A stretch of 64,000 bases of DNA from Micropterus salmoides (taxonomy: Eukaryota; Chordata; Actinopteri; Centrarchiformes; Centrarchidae): positions 45,298,356 to 45,362,355 of the forward strand of contig NW_024041150.1 in the NCBI RefSeq assembly GCF_014851395.1, given 5' to 3'. The notes below the pieces were generated by a model. The model was not told where the DNA came from. It worked only from the letters and a program-made list of their open reading frames with translations, and did not search any database. This document shows, piece after piece, positions 10,284 through 22,700 of the stretch (the stretch's first letter is position 1; every line of letters starts with the position of its first letter). The position numbers and the translations under genes were made by a program.

Positions 10284-11224
10284 CTTCTTCTGACGGCTAT
10301 GGAGCGCTGAGACAACACATGTGTGTGCTCAATGTAAATATATTCATGCGGCTGGGCAGCTCCATCCATGTCCAAGATTCTCTGTAACAAAAAATACATA
10401 TTGTGGATGGCTTTACTCAAAGCACACACCAACACTACTACACATACAGTACCGACCCCCCCCACCACACAGGTACCTGTGTAGCTTTCTGAATGTGTCT
10501 ATGTGGTATTAATCCAGTGGTACATATTCATCTGTTACTGGACTGCACCCATTCTGTATTGTAAATGTAAAGGACTAAAACACTTACCTGTACATATTCA
10601 TGTCGAAGTTCTTTGACCCTGACACTGTTCCTCTCAAATGGGACCCTGTACAATTGCTTCATGGTCATGTTGTGCTTTACCTAGATGTGTCTGATAGTGG
10701 TAATGCTCGATTTATGTTGTTGAATACTTGCCTATCTGCAAGTATTTGTTGCTGTAGCTGGTGGAGACGGATTGCATTGTTTGCTCTGACTACTGAATAC
10801 TGAACTTTACTGTATTTACCATACACAGTACTGAAACACATTATCACGGTATGTTTCACAAAACTACCACTTTTGTTGGAAAAGGAGCATTAGCCACCCT
10901 GCAATACAACATGTGATAGTGATAAGGTACAGTGCTGTAAATACTCTAGATACAGTCTGAGTAGAGTAGAGAGTTGAAGACATACCTGTTTTCCAGTCAG
11001 AATGTCCTTATTATGGATGAAACTGTGAAACGGCTTAGATTAGTGTGGACTCTCTGCCCAGCTTCCCTCATAGTCAGGCCATGTTTTATGACATGGTGCA
11101 CCAAAGTTGCTCTTATATCATCTGAAATAATGGTTCTCGTGTGGCCTCTTTGACCATGTCCTCCTCTCTCTTCCTCTTCCTCTGCCTCTAGCTCTCCCTG
11201 CCTCCATGCTTGCAAAGTTCTCAA
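10284..11224 (-). pseudogene. Intron-bearing Tc1/mariner-like transposase relic
   Basis: On the minus strand, 11224-10986 encodes an acidic/basic linker and a helix-turn-helix: SDDIRATLVHHVIKHGLTMR, then LSRFTVSSIIRTF. A stop follows RTF (TGA where CGA is likely). The exon ends at a GTATGT donor (10985-10980), and an acceptor TTGCAG lies just before 10898. A later exon holds VRANNAIRLHQLQQQI and YRVPFERNSVRVKELR and ends at a GTAAGT donor (10587-10582). The next exon starts after TTACAG at 10381 and contains MDGAAQPHEYIYIEH, where family members have an aspartate of the DDE triad; here it is replaced. The downstream end is cut off by the Penelope insertion at about 10284. Introns inside a Tc1/mariner-type gene are unusual but known for some fish families. 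Non-functional. Confidence 0.6.
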
Positions 11225-11599
11225 AATGGCTTTACTGAGGACTTTTTGAAGCTGACTGAATGGGGTTCAGTTTTGTAAGTATTTTATGTGTGTGTCTAGG
11301 TCTTTCAATTAACCAATGTGTGTTGTATTTTCAATAGATGTGTTTTCCCAATGGTACCCTGAGATTTCCTTTTTCTGAACTAAGTGTCTTATGTATGAAA
11401 TAGTGTGTAGTGTCTAGGAGCAAGTGTGTTACAGAATTGCAACTAAAGTGCAAAGCAGCGCTTTTGTTCAAGGTATGGTTACACTTTGTTTAAGGTATAG
11501 TAACAACAACTTCAAGTTATGTTACTTTGGTTTAAGCATGTGTCTTTAGTGTTCAAGCAATGGGTAAAAACTGTAATAAAAATGTTGACCCCACTGTTG
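11225..11599. other. No gene seen
   Basis: AT-rich sequence upstream of the transposase relic. It may contain the relic's 5' untranslated region, but no terminal repeat is recognisable. Confidence 0.4.
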
Positions 11600-13433
11600 T
11601 AGTGATGGGAAAAGTCACTGTTTTGAAAGACTCGAGTCACCAAATCTCGTTCATTAAAATGAACTAATGTTTTCTTGTGTCATTTCGTTCATTTTAACTA
11701 GGCTGGTTATTGCGGCGCTGCAGCCCTCTAGTGGGGGATTTAAAACAAAACAGCAGTTCTCAAACACAGAAGGCTGCCTGGCTTGTTCTAATTGACAAAG
11801 TATAATGCACAAAGTCACCTCTTTATGTTTCTCTATCATCTTTCTATAAAGCCCCCTGGAGCCACAACCAAATTCAAACCATGGAAAACCACAGAAATAT
11901 GTTGTCAATATTCAATTAAGCCACTAAATCCATCGATTTTCACTATCTTTCCTGAATATACTATCAGACCAGCCATATATATAAATAATTATAATTACTA
12001 TCACTATATCTCTGAAGTGCACATTCATACAGCAGCCTAACGCCTATCCATGAGTAAAACCTATATATTAAGATCAGATTTACAGGGAATATATTGAAGT
12101 AATAAGCTTGACACACTAGATGAATAAAACACACTCTTATTAAAATTTTACAAATTTAATAATAATCTCAAACGCTGCAGGTTGTTCACCAGTGAGGAGC
12201 TGTGAAACAACAGCACGGCTCTGTTGATAAATAAAAAGTAAAAGTTAAGTTCTCTGAGGGAGTTGTAGCCCTACTGGTTTTCAAACTAACTGGTTGTCAT
12301 ACGTGTGCGCGTGTTGTGTGCAGCAGCTGCGGACTGACTCCATCCCCAGATTCGTCACATTCACAAACATGTTCCTGGTGAGTTTCAAATCGCTTCTTTA
12401 ATCTACTGCAGCGATCGTGATTGTAGAAATGAGCACTAAATTAGAGCCACATATGGAAAAAGAAATGAAAGAAAACAGACTTTTCACAAAATCGCATCAA
12501 GCTGGATTCTAACTCACCTGATCAAAAGGTAACATCTTCTCCCAGCTCTCCATGTTACCTGCAAGCTAACCGAGCAATCATAAATTACTGGTGTCCAGTC
12601 ACGTCATCATCCAGGTAACACTTTGTTTGGGCTGATCTGAAACAACTGGTTACCTTGAGCGATCTTAAAAAATACCACAACATGTTTATCAAGGTGTTTT
12701 TCTCGACCAGTAGGGTTACAATGACCGGGTCCGTTTGTTTTGGAGAGGAGACGACCTCAGAGGTAATTCGGCTCCAGGTAGATCCCTGTCAGGGCTCTGA
12801 AGTGGACCCAGAACAACTCTCATCAGCTGTTAGCTGTAAACACTAGCAGGACTAAAGTTACGGTGCAGCTGTGTTAAAACTATAACTTAGCACAACATCA
12901 CTGAGCTGTAATAACGTTATGCTTTATTAAATGTCACAAAGTTATCAAAATAACCATATAATGTCAGTCCAGTGACTGTTACCTGACAACAGACTTGCCT
13001 CTCATTCTGGCAGTAAGTCAGCCTGCCGAGTGAAGACAGACCCATGTGAGCGCTGAACGATTATTTCATTCCTGCTCCACAGTAGCCGAGATGCCACATG
13101 GAAAATGAACGACTCAAACCCAGAGAACCACAGTTATGAATCCTGAACTAGTCAATTCTGTTTCCTGTGCTGCCTGCTTACCACAGCCTGTAGCCAGCTG
13201 TCACGTGAAAAATGAACGACTCAAACCCAGAGAACCACAGTTGAGATTCGTGAACTGATCAATTCTGTTTCCTGTGCTGATGGAGACCTTGCAGCTGCTG
13301 TGCTGAGAGAGTCCAAGACTCTTCAAGCATGCGTGAAAATAAATGAATCACTCACTGAGACAACCCGTTCCTCCTGAGTTACATACAAGATTAGGTCAAA
13401 TGAACGAAACGTTCTTTGAAGGACACAACACTA
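11600..13433. mobile_element. hAT-like non-autonomous element
   Basis: Left end TAGTGATGGG and right end CACAACACTA form a short imperfect terminal inverted repeat (TAGTG..). Subterminal CGTTCATT/AATGAACG motifs occur at both ends, as in the fish hAT-like families that start TAGTGATGGG. Flanking bases share TGTTG but not a full 8-bp target duplication. Near the right end a ~75-bp block containing GAACGACTCAAACCCAGAGA is repeated directly (13103-13180 and 13211-13285). No transposase frame is present. Confidence 0.5.
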
Positions 13434-14117
13434 ACATGTTGTGTGATACCTTGTGCTTGATCTATGATCACAACAGTAATTAAATCATCAATGGTTCAGT
13501 ACATGCAGCTACCAACTGCACCCACTGATTCAATGGAATGGATCCCACCTTTCAGAGGGGATGAAAGTGAAGTTTAATCTGAATCATTTCATCATCATCA
13601 AGTTTCTTACGTATCTTATAGATTTTTGTTTAAGAGGTATTACACATCCAAAGAACTTCTATAAAAACCAGACCAGGCGTTTAATTGAGGTAGTTTTAGG
13701 TATTGTGTTTTTTTTATTACTGTGTTGTCTGCTTATGATTGTAAGTGCATGTTTTTTAATGTTGTCTGTGTGCCATGAATTAATGTTCAAACTGGCAGGG
13801 ACTCCAGATAAAAATTAGTCTGTATGGCTAAATCTGGCTCATTTACCTTTTGGGCATTGTCTTTATGTTCTTTAATGTGCACTCCTCCTTTTAAATAAAT
13901 AAATAAAAAACAATATTCTATAGAGATACAGAGAGTTGATTTATCCAGCAGTCATTGGTTCATCACAGGACTCTTATGATCATTCATTGGAGAAAATAAT
14001 TAAGAACTAAAATGTGAGAGTGCTCTGTTATAAGTTTGTATGTCTTACAGGTTTTATATATTTTTTCCCTGATTGACTGATGAGTGTTTATAAGATCAGT
14101 GAATGATTCAGAGTTAC
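13434..14117. other. Retroposon-like 3' tail, otherwise no gene
   Basis: 13795-13905 (GGCAGGGACTCCAGATAAAAA..., ending in an AAATAAATAAATAAA run) looks like the 3' tail of a fish non-LTR retroposon. An 85-codon frame at 13561-13818 is hydrophobic and shows no known domain. The rest is AT-rich with nothing recognisable. Confidence 0.35.
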
Positions 14118-14235
14118 CTGCGGCCCTGTGTCGATATAAATACATCATGAGGACAGTGGAGATGCAGTACGGACAGAACACCACCAGGTGGCAGACCAGT
14201 CTGAGCACAAGCAGGAGGGAGACTGAGGCAGGGGG
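14118..14235 (-). pseudogene. Orphan transmembrane exon of an Ig-superfamily receptor
   Basis: A 118-bp exon with a CTCAG acceptor (ending at 14236) and a GTAACT donor (from 14117). It encodes a short proline-rich stalk, a transmembrane helix (SLLLVLRLVCHLVVFCPY) and a basic stop-transfer segment LYRHRAAG. The same kind of transmembrane exon is found in teleost Fc-receptor-like proteins (from memory of the family). No Ig exon of its own lies next to it: the nearest receptor gene upstream on this strand (16680-29068) has its own transmembrane exon and a terminal exon at 16680. So this is a leftover of a neighbouring, mostly lost gene, or belongs to a gene continuing outside the window. Confidence 0.55.
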
Positions 14236-14893
14236 CTGAGCAGACAGCACGAGAGAGGAGAAGGAAGAAAACTGTGCTGCGTTGTTTTGAACTATGCTGG
14301 ATGTTTTTGTGTGTAGTAATAAAACTAAATAATATAAACATATGTCCAGTCATGAGACATCTGAAATGTCTCATGTGCTTTCAGTGCAAACTGTGGCTCT
14401 GCTGATCTGTGCACAGTTTAAACACAGAATAATGCAGGTTTTTACTTAAAGAGAACGAGAGAAAAATGTACCACTGATGTGGCAGAGGGAGGTAATTGTG
14501 CACTCCTGATCCAGGTGTGACCCGGCTGTGCAGTCGTAGAAAAACACGTGTGATCAGATGAGGGTTCAGAGGAACTCTGAAAATATATTTTCTTTTTTCC
14601 TCTCTCCTCACGTCTTTAGTGGGATGGACTGAGAGGCCAGGAAAAGGAAACGTGGATGCGACAAAGAGAATTAGCATGAAAGTGTTTTGATAACTCTACA
14701 AATCCCTCCTTTCACACCATTTATTGGTGTGAAATCACTATTAGACTTAGCAAATCTACAGTTATGTAACTGAAAATAAAAACATTACATAGGCCTACGC
14801 ATCAAAATATGACCCCAAAAAATTTAGATATTTTAACAAAACAAGTTGTAAAATGAAATTAAGATTTATGCAAAGAAATCATCTTCCTCTATT
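14236..14893. other. No gene seen
   Basis: Probable intron or flank of the orphan transmembrane exon. Nothing else recognisable. Confidence 0.4.
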
Positions 14894-15532
14894 TGTAGAG
14901 TTTAAAAAGTTACAACAAAGCTGATATTTCTTACCAAGGGTATTTCAGTGTCCTCTGTCTTCTAAAAATGTAACCTGCTGGGTTTTCGGCCAGACGATTG
15001 CATCAGAATATTGATTAAACCATTGTTTGAATCCTCTTTGTAACGTGAGGAAAACTGACACCTCTTTGTTTAGTGCCAGAAGGACTGTTTTGTTTTAACT
15101 GTTTCATTGACACTTAAGATAGGGTGTCAACCATTTTGTAGACAAGCCCTGTTGTTCTCTATGATTAGTTTAGAGCAAAAGACTGTTTATTCCTGTAGAT
15201 TGAAGGGGGTTTTAGGTCTGGGATTGGCAATGGTACACCCTTCCTAATTGGGTGACGAAAAAGTTAATCAAACGACCAACGGCTATGGACCTGAGCCATT
15301 TGGAGGAAAATGGACCCGCCCACATACCTGGAGGATATTAACAATTCATTTTGTAATTATCAGGACTGTAGGCTGTGGATCTGGGAGGAGGACCTACTTT
15401 TCAGTCCACTGCAGTGTTATTTGTTTGTTCTGTAATGCCATCTCTTTATTCACAAATTTTTTGTAATTAAATCTTTTTGTTAATTTTAATTTGGACCCAG
15501 CCTCTGCTTTCTCAAAATCTGAAAACGCAACA
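14894..15532 (+). repeat. Solo-LTR-like dispersed repeat, copy 1
   Basis: Begins TGTAGAGTTTAAAAAGTTACA and ends CTGAAAACGCAACA. It shares long blocks with 46527-47098, including CCTTCCTAATTGGGTGAC, AACGACCAACGGCT and CGCCCACATACCTGGAGGAT. TG..CA ends, an internal AATTAAAT signal and length suggest a solo LTR. CTATT precedes the left end (14889-14893) and recurs a few bases beyond the right end (15537-15541). Confidence 0.5.
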
Positions 15533-15587
15533 AGGCCTATTATGACACTATTATTCAGAAAAAAGTCACATTAAGAAGTAAGCTCTT

Positions 15588-15628
15588 TGCATGATTCGAA
15601 CCTGGACCTCCTGAATGCAGGACAGCCA
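15588..15628 (-). other. tRNA-like fragment (B-box-like)
   Basis: On the minus strand the segment reads like the anticodon-to-TPsiC part of a tRNA, including an exact B-box-like GGTTCGAATC. The stems no longer pair well and no A box or acceptor stem could be placed, so it is a decayed tRNA or SINE head rather than a tRNA gene. Confidence 0.25.
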
Positions 15629-15631
15629 TAT

Positions 15632-16255
15632 TGTGTTAGGATTTAGTTTGGTGCTGTTGTTTTTGTCTGTGTTTATTTGATATTGTCATGGTTTGGAGTT
15701 TGGTAGTCTAGTTTATTATTTCGTTCATTTGCCTTAAGTACTGTCTTGTCTCATCGTGTTTCCTTAGTTCTGTGTCTCAGTTCATGTCTTAGTGTTTTCT
15801 CCAGTTCTCTGTAGTTCTGTTATTTTGTCCATGTTTGTGCTGTATTCTGTTTAATCTTAGTTCAGTCTGTTTTCCCTGTTAGTTGTTAGTTTATTGGTGT
15901 CTCTGTCTTCCCTGCTGTCTCTCTGTGTCTCGTTAACCTTGATCCCCGTCACCTGTGTAGCTCCCGCCCTGCTCGTTACCTCTGTGTATAAATGTCTGGT
16001 GTTTCTGTTCATTCCCTGTCCGGTCATTGTTGTGTTCAGTCGCTTTGCAGTGTGTTATGGTTGCCATTTGTCTTGCCTGCCTGTTTCCAGCCTGTACTTC
16101 TTTTGTTCTTTGGATTAAGGATCTTTCCTCGTTTCTCTGGATTTTCTGTTGGTTTCCCGTTTGTTTGGATTCCCTGGACTTAGCCACTACATTGTAAGTG
16201 TGCACGCTTTTCATTGGATTAAACCCTTTCCTGCCTCACCACACACACCGCATGA
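15632..16255 (+). mobile_element. Gypsy-type solo LTR
   Basis: Shares the promoter block (CTCCCGCCCTGCTCGTTA, TGTGTATAAATG, TGTCCGGTCATTG) and the end block (GTAAGTGTGCACGCTTTT..TTAAACCCTTT) with the LTR at 6226-6728. It is flanked by a 5-bp direct repeat CATAT (15627-15631 and 16256-16260), the expected Gypsy target duplication, with no internal region in between. The exact terminal bases are ambiguous by 1-2 nt because CATGACATAT overlaps the repeat. Confidence 0.7.
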
Positions 16256-16407
16256 CATATTGCTATTGTGTTCCTAAGAGAACAGTTACTGTTGGAACTA
16301 TTACTAAACGTCTCTTTCTCTGTCAAATTCCATTGTGGTTCACTTCCGTTGTGGCTTTTGTATTTGGCCTGAGACCTACGGGCCCCGTAGTTATCTACAC
16401 TGAAGAC

Positions 16408-16409
<2 letters not shown>

Positions 16410-16459
<50 letters not shown>
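16410..16459. repeat. (GT)n microsatellite
   Basis: About 25 GT units just downstream of the receptor gene's 3' end. Confidence 0.95.
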
Positions 16460-16466
<7 letters not shown>

Positions 16467-16519
16467 ATTTTCCCATCTGACAGCTTTGTGAGAACCACAG
16501 AACCACAGGAGAAAAATAA

Positions 16520-16679
16520 GAACGAGACCGAAGTTTATTATTATTATTATTAGTAACCACAAAACAACATGAAGTTATGATTAGATTCTGTAGAAATATA
16601 TGAAAAATACAATGAAACAGGTAACAGTGCTCTGCTCAACTGGACATCAGTGGTTGGACTGGTGTGAAGGTGTGAAGGT
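16520..16679 (-). other. 3' UTR and polyadenylation signal of the Fc-receptor-like gene
   Basis: Follows the stop codon at 16682-16680 on the minus strand. AATAAA lies at 16539-16534 within an ATT-rich run, about 140 bp after the stop. Confidence 0.5.
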
Positions 16680-16723
16680 CTACCTCAGTGAAGAGTAGAC
16701 GACCTCTGGCTCTGCTGGAAACT
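16680..16723 (-). CDS. Receptor exon 8: terminal tail exon with ITIM
   Basis: After a GTTCAG acceptor it encodes EFPAEPEVVYSSLR and then TAG. VVYSSL fits the ITIM consensus. The phase agrees with exons 6 and 7. Confidence 0.75.
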
Positions 16724-19700
16724 CTGAACACACAAACAGTTCAAACAACATGAGACAAAGAAACTCTGTCACCAGACAACAACTCTGCTTCTGAATCTGT
16801 TGCAAGGAAACATTTTTTGGGCTGTTCAGAGTGAGTGGGGAAATATCAGATTAATTTAAGTACTTCTCAGTTTACTACATTTTTAGAAAGCAGAAATTGT
16901 CAACAATGTTACATCTTTAGTCTTCAGACTAAAAGAGCCATATTTAGCCTGCTACTGCCGTCAGTAGAGATGCAACGATTACATTTTTCCTAACAGATTC
17001 AGATTTTTCTTTCTTCTAACAACTATAACTGACAGCATATACAATTTTCTCTCTTTATTAGGATCCCCATTAGTAATCATTTTGACAGGGATTCATTTAA
17101 CTATCTTCATAATAAAACTCACTTTTAAATAACTTTTTAAACCTGCAGCAGGTTTCATGAAGGTAAGTTTATATTCTGTATTGTAAAATCATTTTTTTTT
17201 TACAGCAGCAGGTGAGTCGCGTGTGGAGGAAGCTGTTAATTATCAATCAATACCCCCCTGATGACGAATAACCCACAGGTGTGTTCAATGTTGCTTTACC
17301 TGGTCCGTGCTTTCAAAACATCCACCGTGTCCGTGTTGAGCTTGATTAATTGAGAGAGAGAGAAGGGGGGGCTGTGCAGCCTGTGCATGACCATTAGTGT
17401 AAAGGAGAGCTATTAACCTGCTTTTCTAGTCTTATATTGTAGTTCTATGAATCTATGTGGCAGCTTTGTGTGATTCAAAGTTCAAAAAAATATTTGTTTC
17501 TTCTTATACTGACTCTTCATTTCAGCCTCTGTCTGAAACAAGCTGTAGATGATCCTGTCTTTGACTGAGGTTACATGTATGCGGTAACCCAGTAGCATAT
17601 ATTTATCAAGTCAATTCAAATTAGCTTTATTGGCATGAATGTGTAACAACAATATTGCCAAAGCATCATACAAACTACATAACCGCATACAATATTTTTA
17701 TCCTTATCTAACTTCATGGTGAATCATCTCAGAGTTAACATATTAACAAACAAGAAACCAACATGCAGATTACATAGTTCTAGTTAAAAATGATTTCTTT
17801 ACAGTATGTCAGTATAATACTTATTCTTATTTATTTTAAAAGCCGCAAAGCCATTTAATGTTGTAATATGCACGTTTGCATTGTTATTTATGTTTATATA
17901 TTTGTTAAATGTCTGTTTTATTATCGTATAACACAATTCACGTCTTTGAAAAAGTAGAATAGATAAACTAGCAGGTTATAGAAATCAAACTTAATGCAAT
18001 CTGACTCCACTGTTGCATGACATCCAAATATGTGGCCAGTTGGTTTTTTGTGTGTATAAAAACTATTTTTTTACTCTAATTTTGAATTTATAAAACTGGT
18101 AATAATACTTAACTGTACACACTAATATTTTAACTGAGCGTCAGCTGTCTTGGATTGATGAGGTCATCAAGCAATAAATATTTGGAAAACAAGAGAGTAA
18201 CCACGGTTACAGTGTTGGTATCAATCTTCTGACACTGTCCTCAAATGACTTGGAGAACGTAACCATGATATATTAAGCCCAAATGGAGTTAAAGTAACTG
18301 TACACAAATGTGGACATGATGCATGAAAGGGTTAATAAATAAAGAGCAGCTGTACCTCTCGTCCTTTGTGGTCTGATGGCTATTTGTCCATAATTGACGT
18401 CTCCTGCTCTTACTGCTGAGTAGACTGCAGCTGGATCACTCTCTGGAAAACAAAACACAGAAATTACATTACTGCAAATACTACAACTGATACCAGTGGT
18501 GTTAGTACATTTACTGCTGTACTAGTAGTACTGCAACGCATATAATACATGTAGACCAGTAATAAGTTTTATTAAAGGCTTCATAAATGACAGCAGAGCT
18601 GAAAGAACAAATATAACTGGAAAGTATTTGGCTGGAAAAGGAAGTTGGCTGCTCGCTTCTATTAATGCAAGTTCACACATTTCAGCAGAAGTCAGAATAT
18701 AGACACGTCACCATCAGCTAAAACAGATCCCCCTATAGTGAAAAACCACCAGCATCAGACCAGAGTTCACTGAAACCAACAGGAGGAAGTTTCTGTGGTT
18801 TAATGTGCAGAATGGAAAAAGTATCTTCGTTCTGCTGAGTCCATCTTCTCTTTAATTTAAATCACTTACACACTTAATGTAATAACATTAAAACAAACAT
18901 ACATAATAATGTTTGAGTAAAACACAACAGTAAAACATTTTACACATATTTAGATCCTGTTTATGAGCAGAATGTACAGAGAAATGTAATTCTGCATATT
19001 TATAATTTATGTATGTTATTTTTTAAATGAACAGTCCTGCAGTGAAACATGTTCAGAGACACGTTCAGCTGAAGTTCTGTTTTTCTCAGAAATAGTAAAC
19101 TGGACGACCACAGATCTGTTATCTTCTGTTAACAGATTCACCACAGGACACAAAACAGACTCACATACAACACATCAACAAAAACAGACTACGGTCTGAG
19201 ACTTGGGGAAGTAAAACGATAAAATAAATGTAGTTTGACCAGGTCTCATGTGAAAGGTTTGTGTTAGTGTCCGATGTGTAATGTAAATTACATAAAATCT
19301 AAAAATAGAGAAAAATGATGATTTCAGAATAAAACTCATCAAATTACCAAAATATTTTTTTGTACTTCAGACCATCACTGACACAATTCATTATTTAGTC
19401 CCAAACATTTAGAAATGTTCACAGTAATCCTCATAATTCATAATGTCCTCTCCTTTAAAAATGTCCTGACTTTCTGAAACAATCTTTACTGACCTAAAAC
19501 TAATTCTGACCCCAACACAATAAATAGCCTTATTATTTTAAAGAGATAGACAAGATGTTATCATATTGTATATTTTTTTTTAGTTTCCAAAAAACTAGAC
19601 TTTACTCAAATTTCACAATGTGGACAATTTACAGAAATGTCCTCAACTTTTAAAGGTGGGGTGGTGATGGAGCAGTGAATGAGACACATACCTTTGGTGT

Positions 19701-22700
19701 GAAAGACCCGGGTTTGAATCCACTGTGAGACACCATTGTGTCCCTGAGCAAGACACTTAACCCCTAGTTGCTCCAGAGGCGTGTGACCTCTGACCTATAA
19801 AGCAATTGTAAGTCGATTTGGATAAAAGTGTCAGCTAAATGAATAAATGTAAAGTTCTGCCTGTCAGACTGGATTCAGGGTTATAGGCCTTAATGATCCT
19901 GAGTACAACTGCAGAGCTCAGATGTTTGATTCCCTGTAGCCGTCTCTCTCTGCGGCTTGGTCATGTATTATAACAAACCCTATCAGTTTCATAGTGGTGG
20001 GAAGACAGTGAGGGATCTCATCTTTTTTTAAAGTGCTGTATAATTAAATGTTCCTCTCGCTTCCTTGTCAGGCTTGAACCCTCAAAGTTGTCTCTAGTGG
20101 AACTTGCAAAAAAACTGCTACCAGGAACCACAACAGAGAAATTAACAGCAGGAATCACAAACCACTAAAGTACATCCTACACACCTTTTGGGCCATGAAA
20201 ACCACATAAACATCATCCTGTTTTCTTCTCTAACAGATATTCTAGAGTTGGTTCACGATGGAAACAAAGAAGAGCAGCTGTACCTCTCGTCCTGTTTGAT
20301 TTGATGTCTTTGATGACTATTTGTCCATAACTGACGTCTCCTGTTCCTCTCACTGTTGAGTAGACTGCAGCTGGATCACTCTCTGGAAAATAAAACACAC
20401 ACAGCTGATACCAGTACTGTTAGTACTACGCTACTACGACTGCAGCAGCCATTGTACAAAAAGTATTTAGATTAATATGATCCTATTATAATATATATTT
20501 CTGTACAGTATTTGAATAGGACATAATAGAAAATTTATTAATATGGCAGAAAATATCAGAATATAGCTGAAGACAGACGTGTAGGAGTTAAACTGAAGAA
20601 CATTTTACATTTTGACAGTTTTTTTCTTGTTCACACTGCTGCTGCTGTGAAAGCTGAAAAGAGACCAAACACAAGTGAAGCTGATTTATCTGAGTCGAAC
20701 GACCACAGAGCTGCTGGCTGTGATCAAGATCAACGTGTTCTGCACAGGATGAACATGTTGACTCTTTCTGACTTTGTTTTTAGCACCTTGGACTGTGAGA
20801 AACAGCATTTTGTTCATGTATACTCAGTATGTGGATGAAATATAAATAAATAGAATAAATTAACTTGATTTCAGGACGTCACACAAGCTGAATTATTTAC
20901 TGTGTTACAGTGAAACTTTGAATTTAAAATTTGTATTTTTTATTTAAAGATCCATATAAAATATTGGTGTCACTTCAATATAAACATATTGTGACATGGG
21001 GAAAACATTTTTTCCTTGTGTGCTTTTGCAGATACAAGCTTCATGAACTGAATTCACTGATCTGCAGCTACTCAGGAATATATGGTGAAAACAGTTCTAG
21101 GTGGGGCTGAGCCATATTCAGTCAGTTTCAGGTAACATCCCAATACAGTTTAACAGAAACTGCAGGACACCAGCGCTCTGTCAAGTAGTCAGTGATTATT
21201 TAATGCCACTGTTACAAAGTTGATGCATTCTTAAACACAAACATAAACAGTCTGTTGCACAAACAGTAACATTAGCAGTGCTGACTGAAGTTTTCAAATC
21301 CTTACCTTAAGTAAAAATATATAAAGAACTACAACAGATGGAAGAAGCTTCCCGTTGGGACCCTACATGCAGATTTCTGCAGAAAACATTTACATTTATT
21401 CATTTAGCTGACGCTATTATCCAAAGCGACAAGTGCCTCTCCTACAAATGCGTGCAGGTCAGAATTAGTTTCCACTGATAATAGTGGCACTAAACTTCCT
21501 GATGCACCTCAGATCAAGTCCCCAAGACTCTTAAAACCCAAGAGCTGAACCCAGAAAATAGTTCTTTATGCCTGCTAATCCTGAAACTAACAAACCCTGC
21601 AACATGTCATACAAACCTTTCTCAAGACAGCACTGCTTTACAAACACCAATTAGAATAAACCAAATGAACACTCATAGCTAAAAATACTAAATGCTAAAA
21701 ATACTTGTTTAAACATCAGGAGGAAGAGACAAAAAACACACTAGTTATCTGGTCCTAAACTAAAATTAAAGGGCTGGATATCTATTTTCATCATTTCACC
21801 AGGGGTGTCTGTATTGAGCAGGTCAACGGCTGTGCCAGAATTTTTTTCAATTAAACAAAGATAAAACTGAAGTTATTGTTTTTGGAGCCAGGGAGGAACG
21901 ATTGAAAGTCAGTGCTCAGCGTCAATCTGTAATGTTAAGAACCACAAATCAAGCCAGAAATCTGTAGTCATGGACTCAGACCTGAATCTGAGGAGACACA
22001 TTAAGACAATTACAAAGTCAGCCTACGATCACCTGAAGAATATATCAAGGATTAAAGGACTTATGTCTCAGCAGGACCTGGAAAAACTTATCCATGCATT
22101 TATCTTCAGTCGACTCGACTACTGTAACAGCATCCTTACAGGGCTCCCTAAGAAATCCATCAGACAGCTGCAGCTGATTCAGAACGCTGCTGCTCGAGTC
22201 CTCACTAAGACCAAAAAGGTGGATCACATCACTCCAGTTCTGAGGTCTTTACATTGGCTTCATGTATGTCAAAGAATTCATTTCACAATCCTGCTGTTAG
22301 TTTATAAAGCACTAAATGGTTTAGGGCCAAAATACATTTCTGATCTTCTGCTTCGTTATGAACCATCCAGACCTCTCAGGTCGTCTGGGATCAGGTCTGC
22401 TTTCTGTCCCCAGAGTCAAAACTAAATAAGGAGAAGCAGCGTTCAGTTATTATGCTCCGTATATCTGGAACAAACTCCCAGATAACTGCAGGTCTGCTGA
22501 AACTGTCAGTTCTTTTAAATTAAGACTGAAGACTTTTCTTTTTACCACAGTTTTTAATTAAATATTTAAGATTTTTCTTTTTACTGATAACTTACACTGC
22601 ACTCTCAGCCCCCCGACCCACAAAGCTGGCAAGGTGCTTGACCTCCTTCTTGTCCGAAACTGTGCCACAGAGTGCCTAACAGTCACACCTCTACATGTGT

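Noticed and set aside
13561..13818. Hydrophobic 85-codon ORF as a membrane protein
   Set aside because: AT-rich, overlaps a retroposon-like tail, no homologue recognised.
15588..15628. Functional tRNA gene
   Set aside because: B-box-like sequence only; stems do not pair and no A box or acceptor stem.
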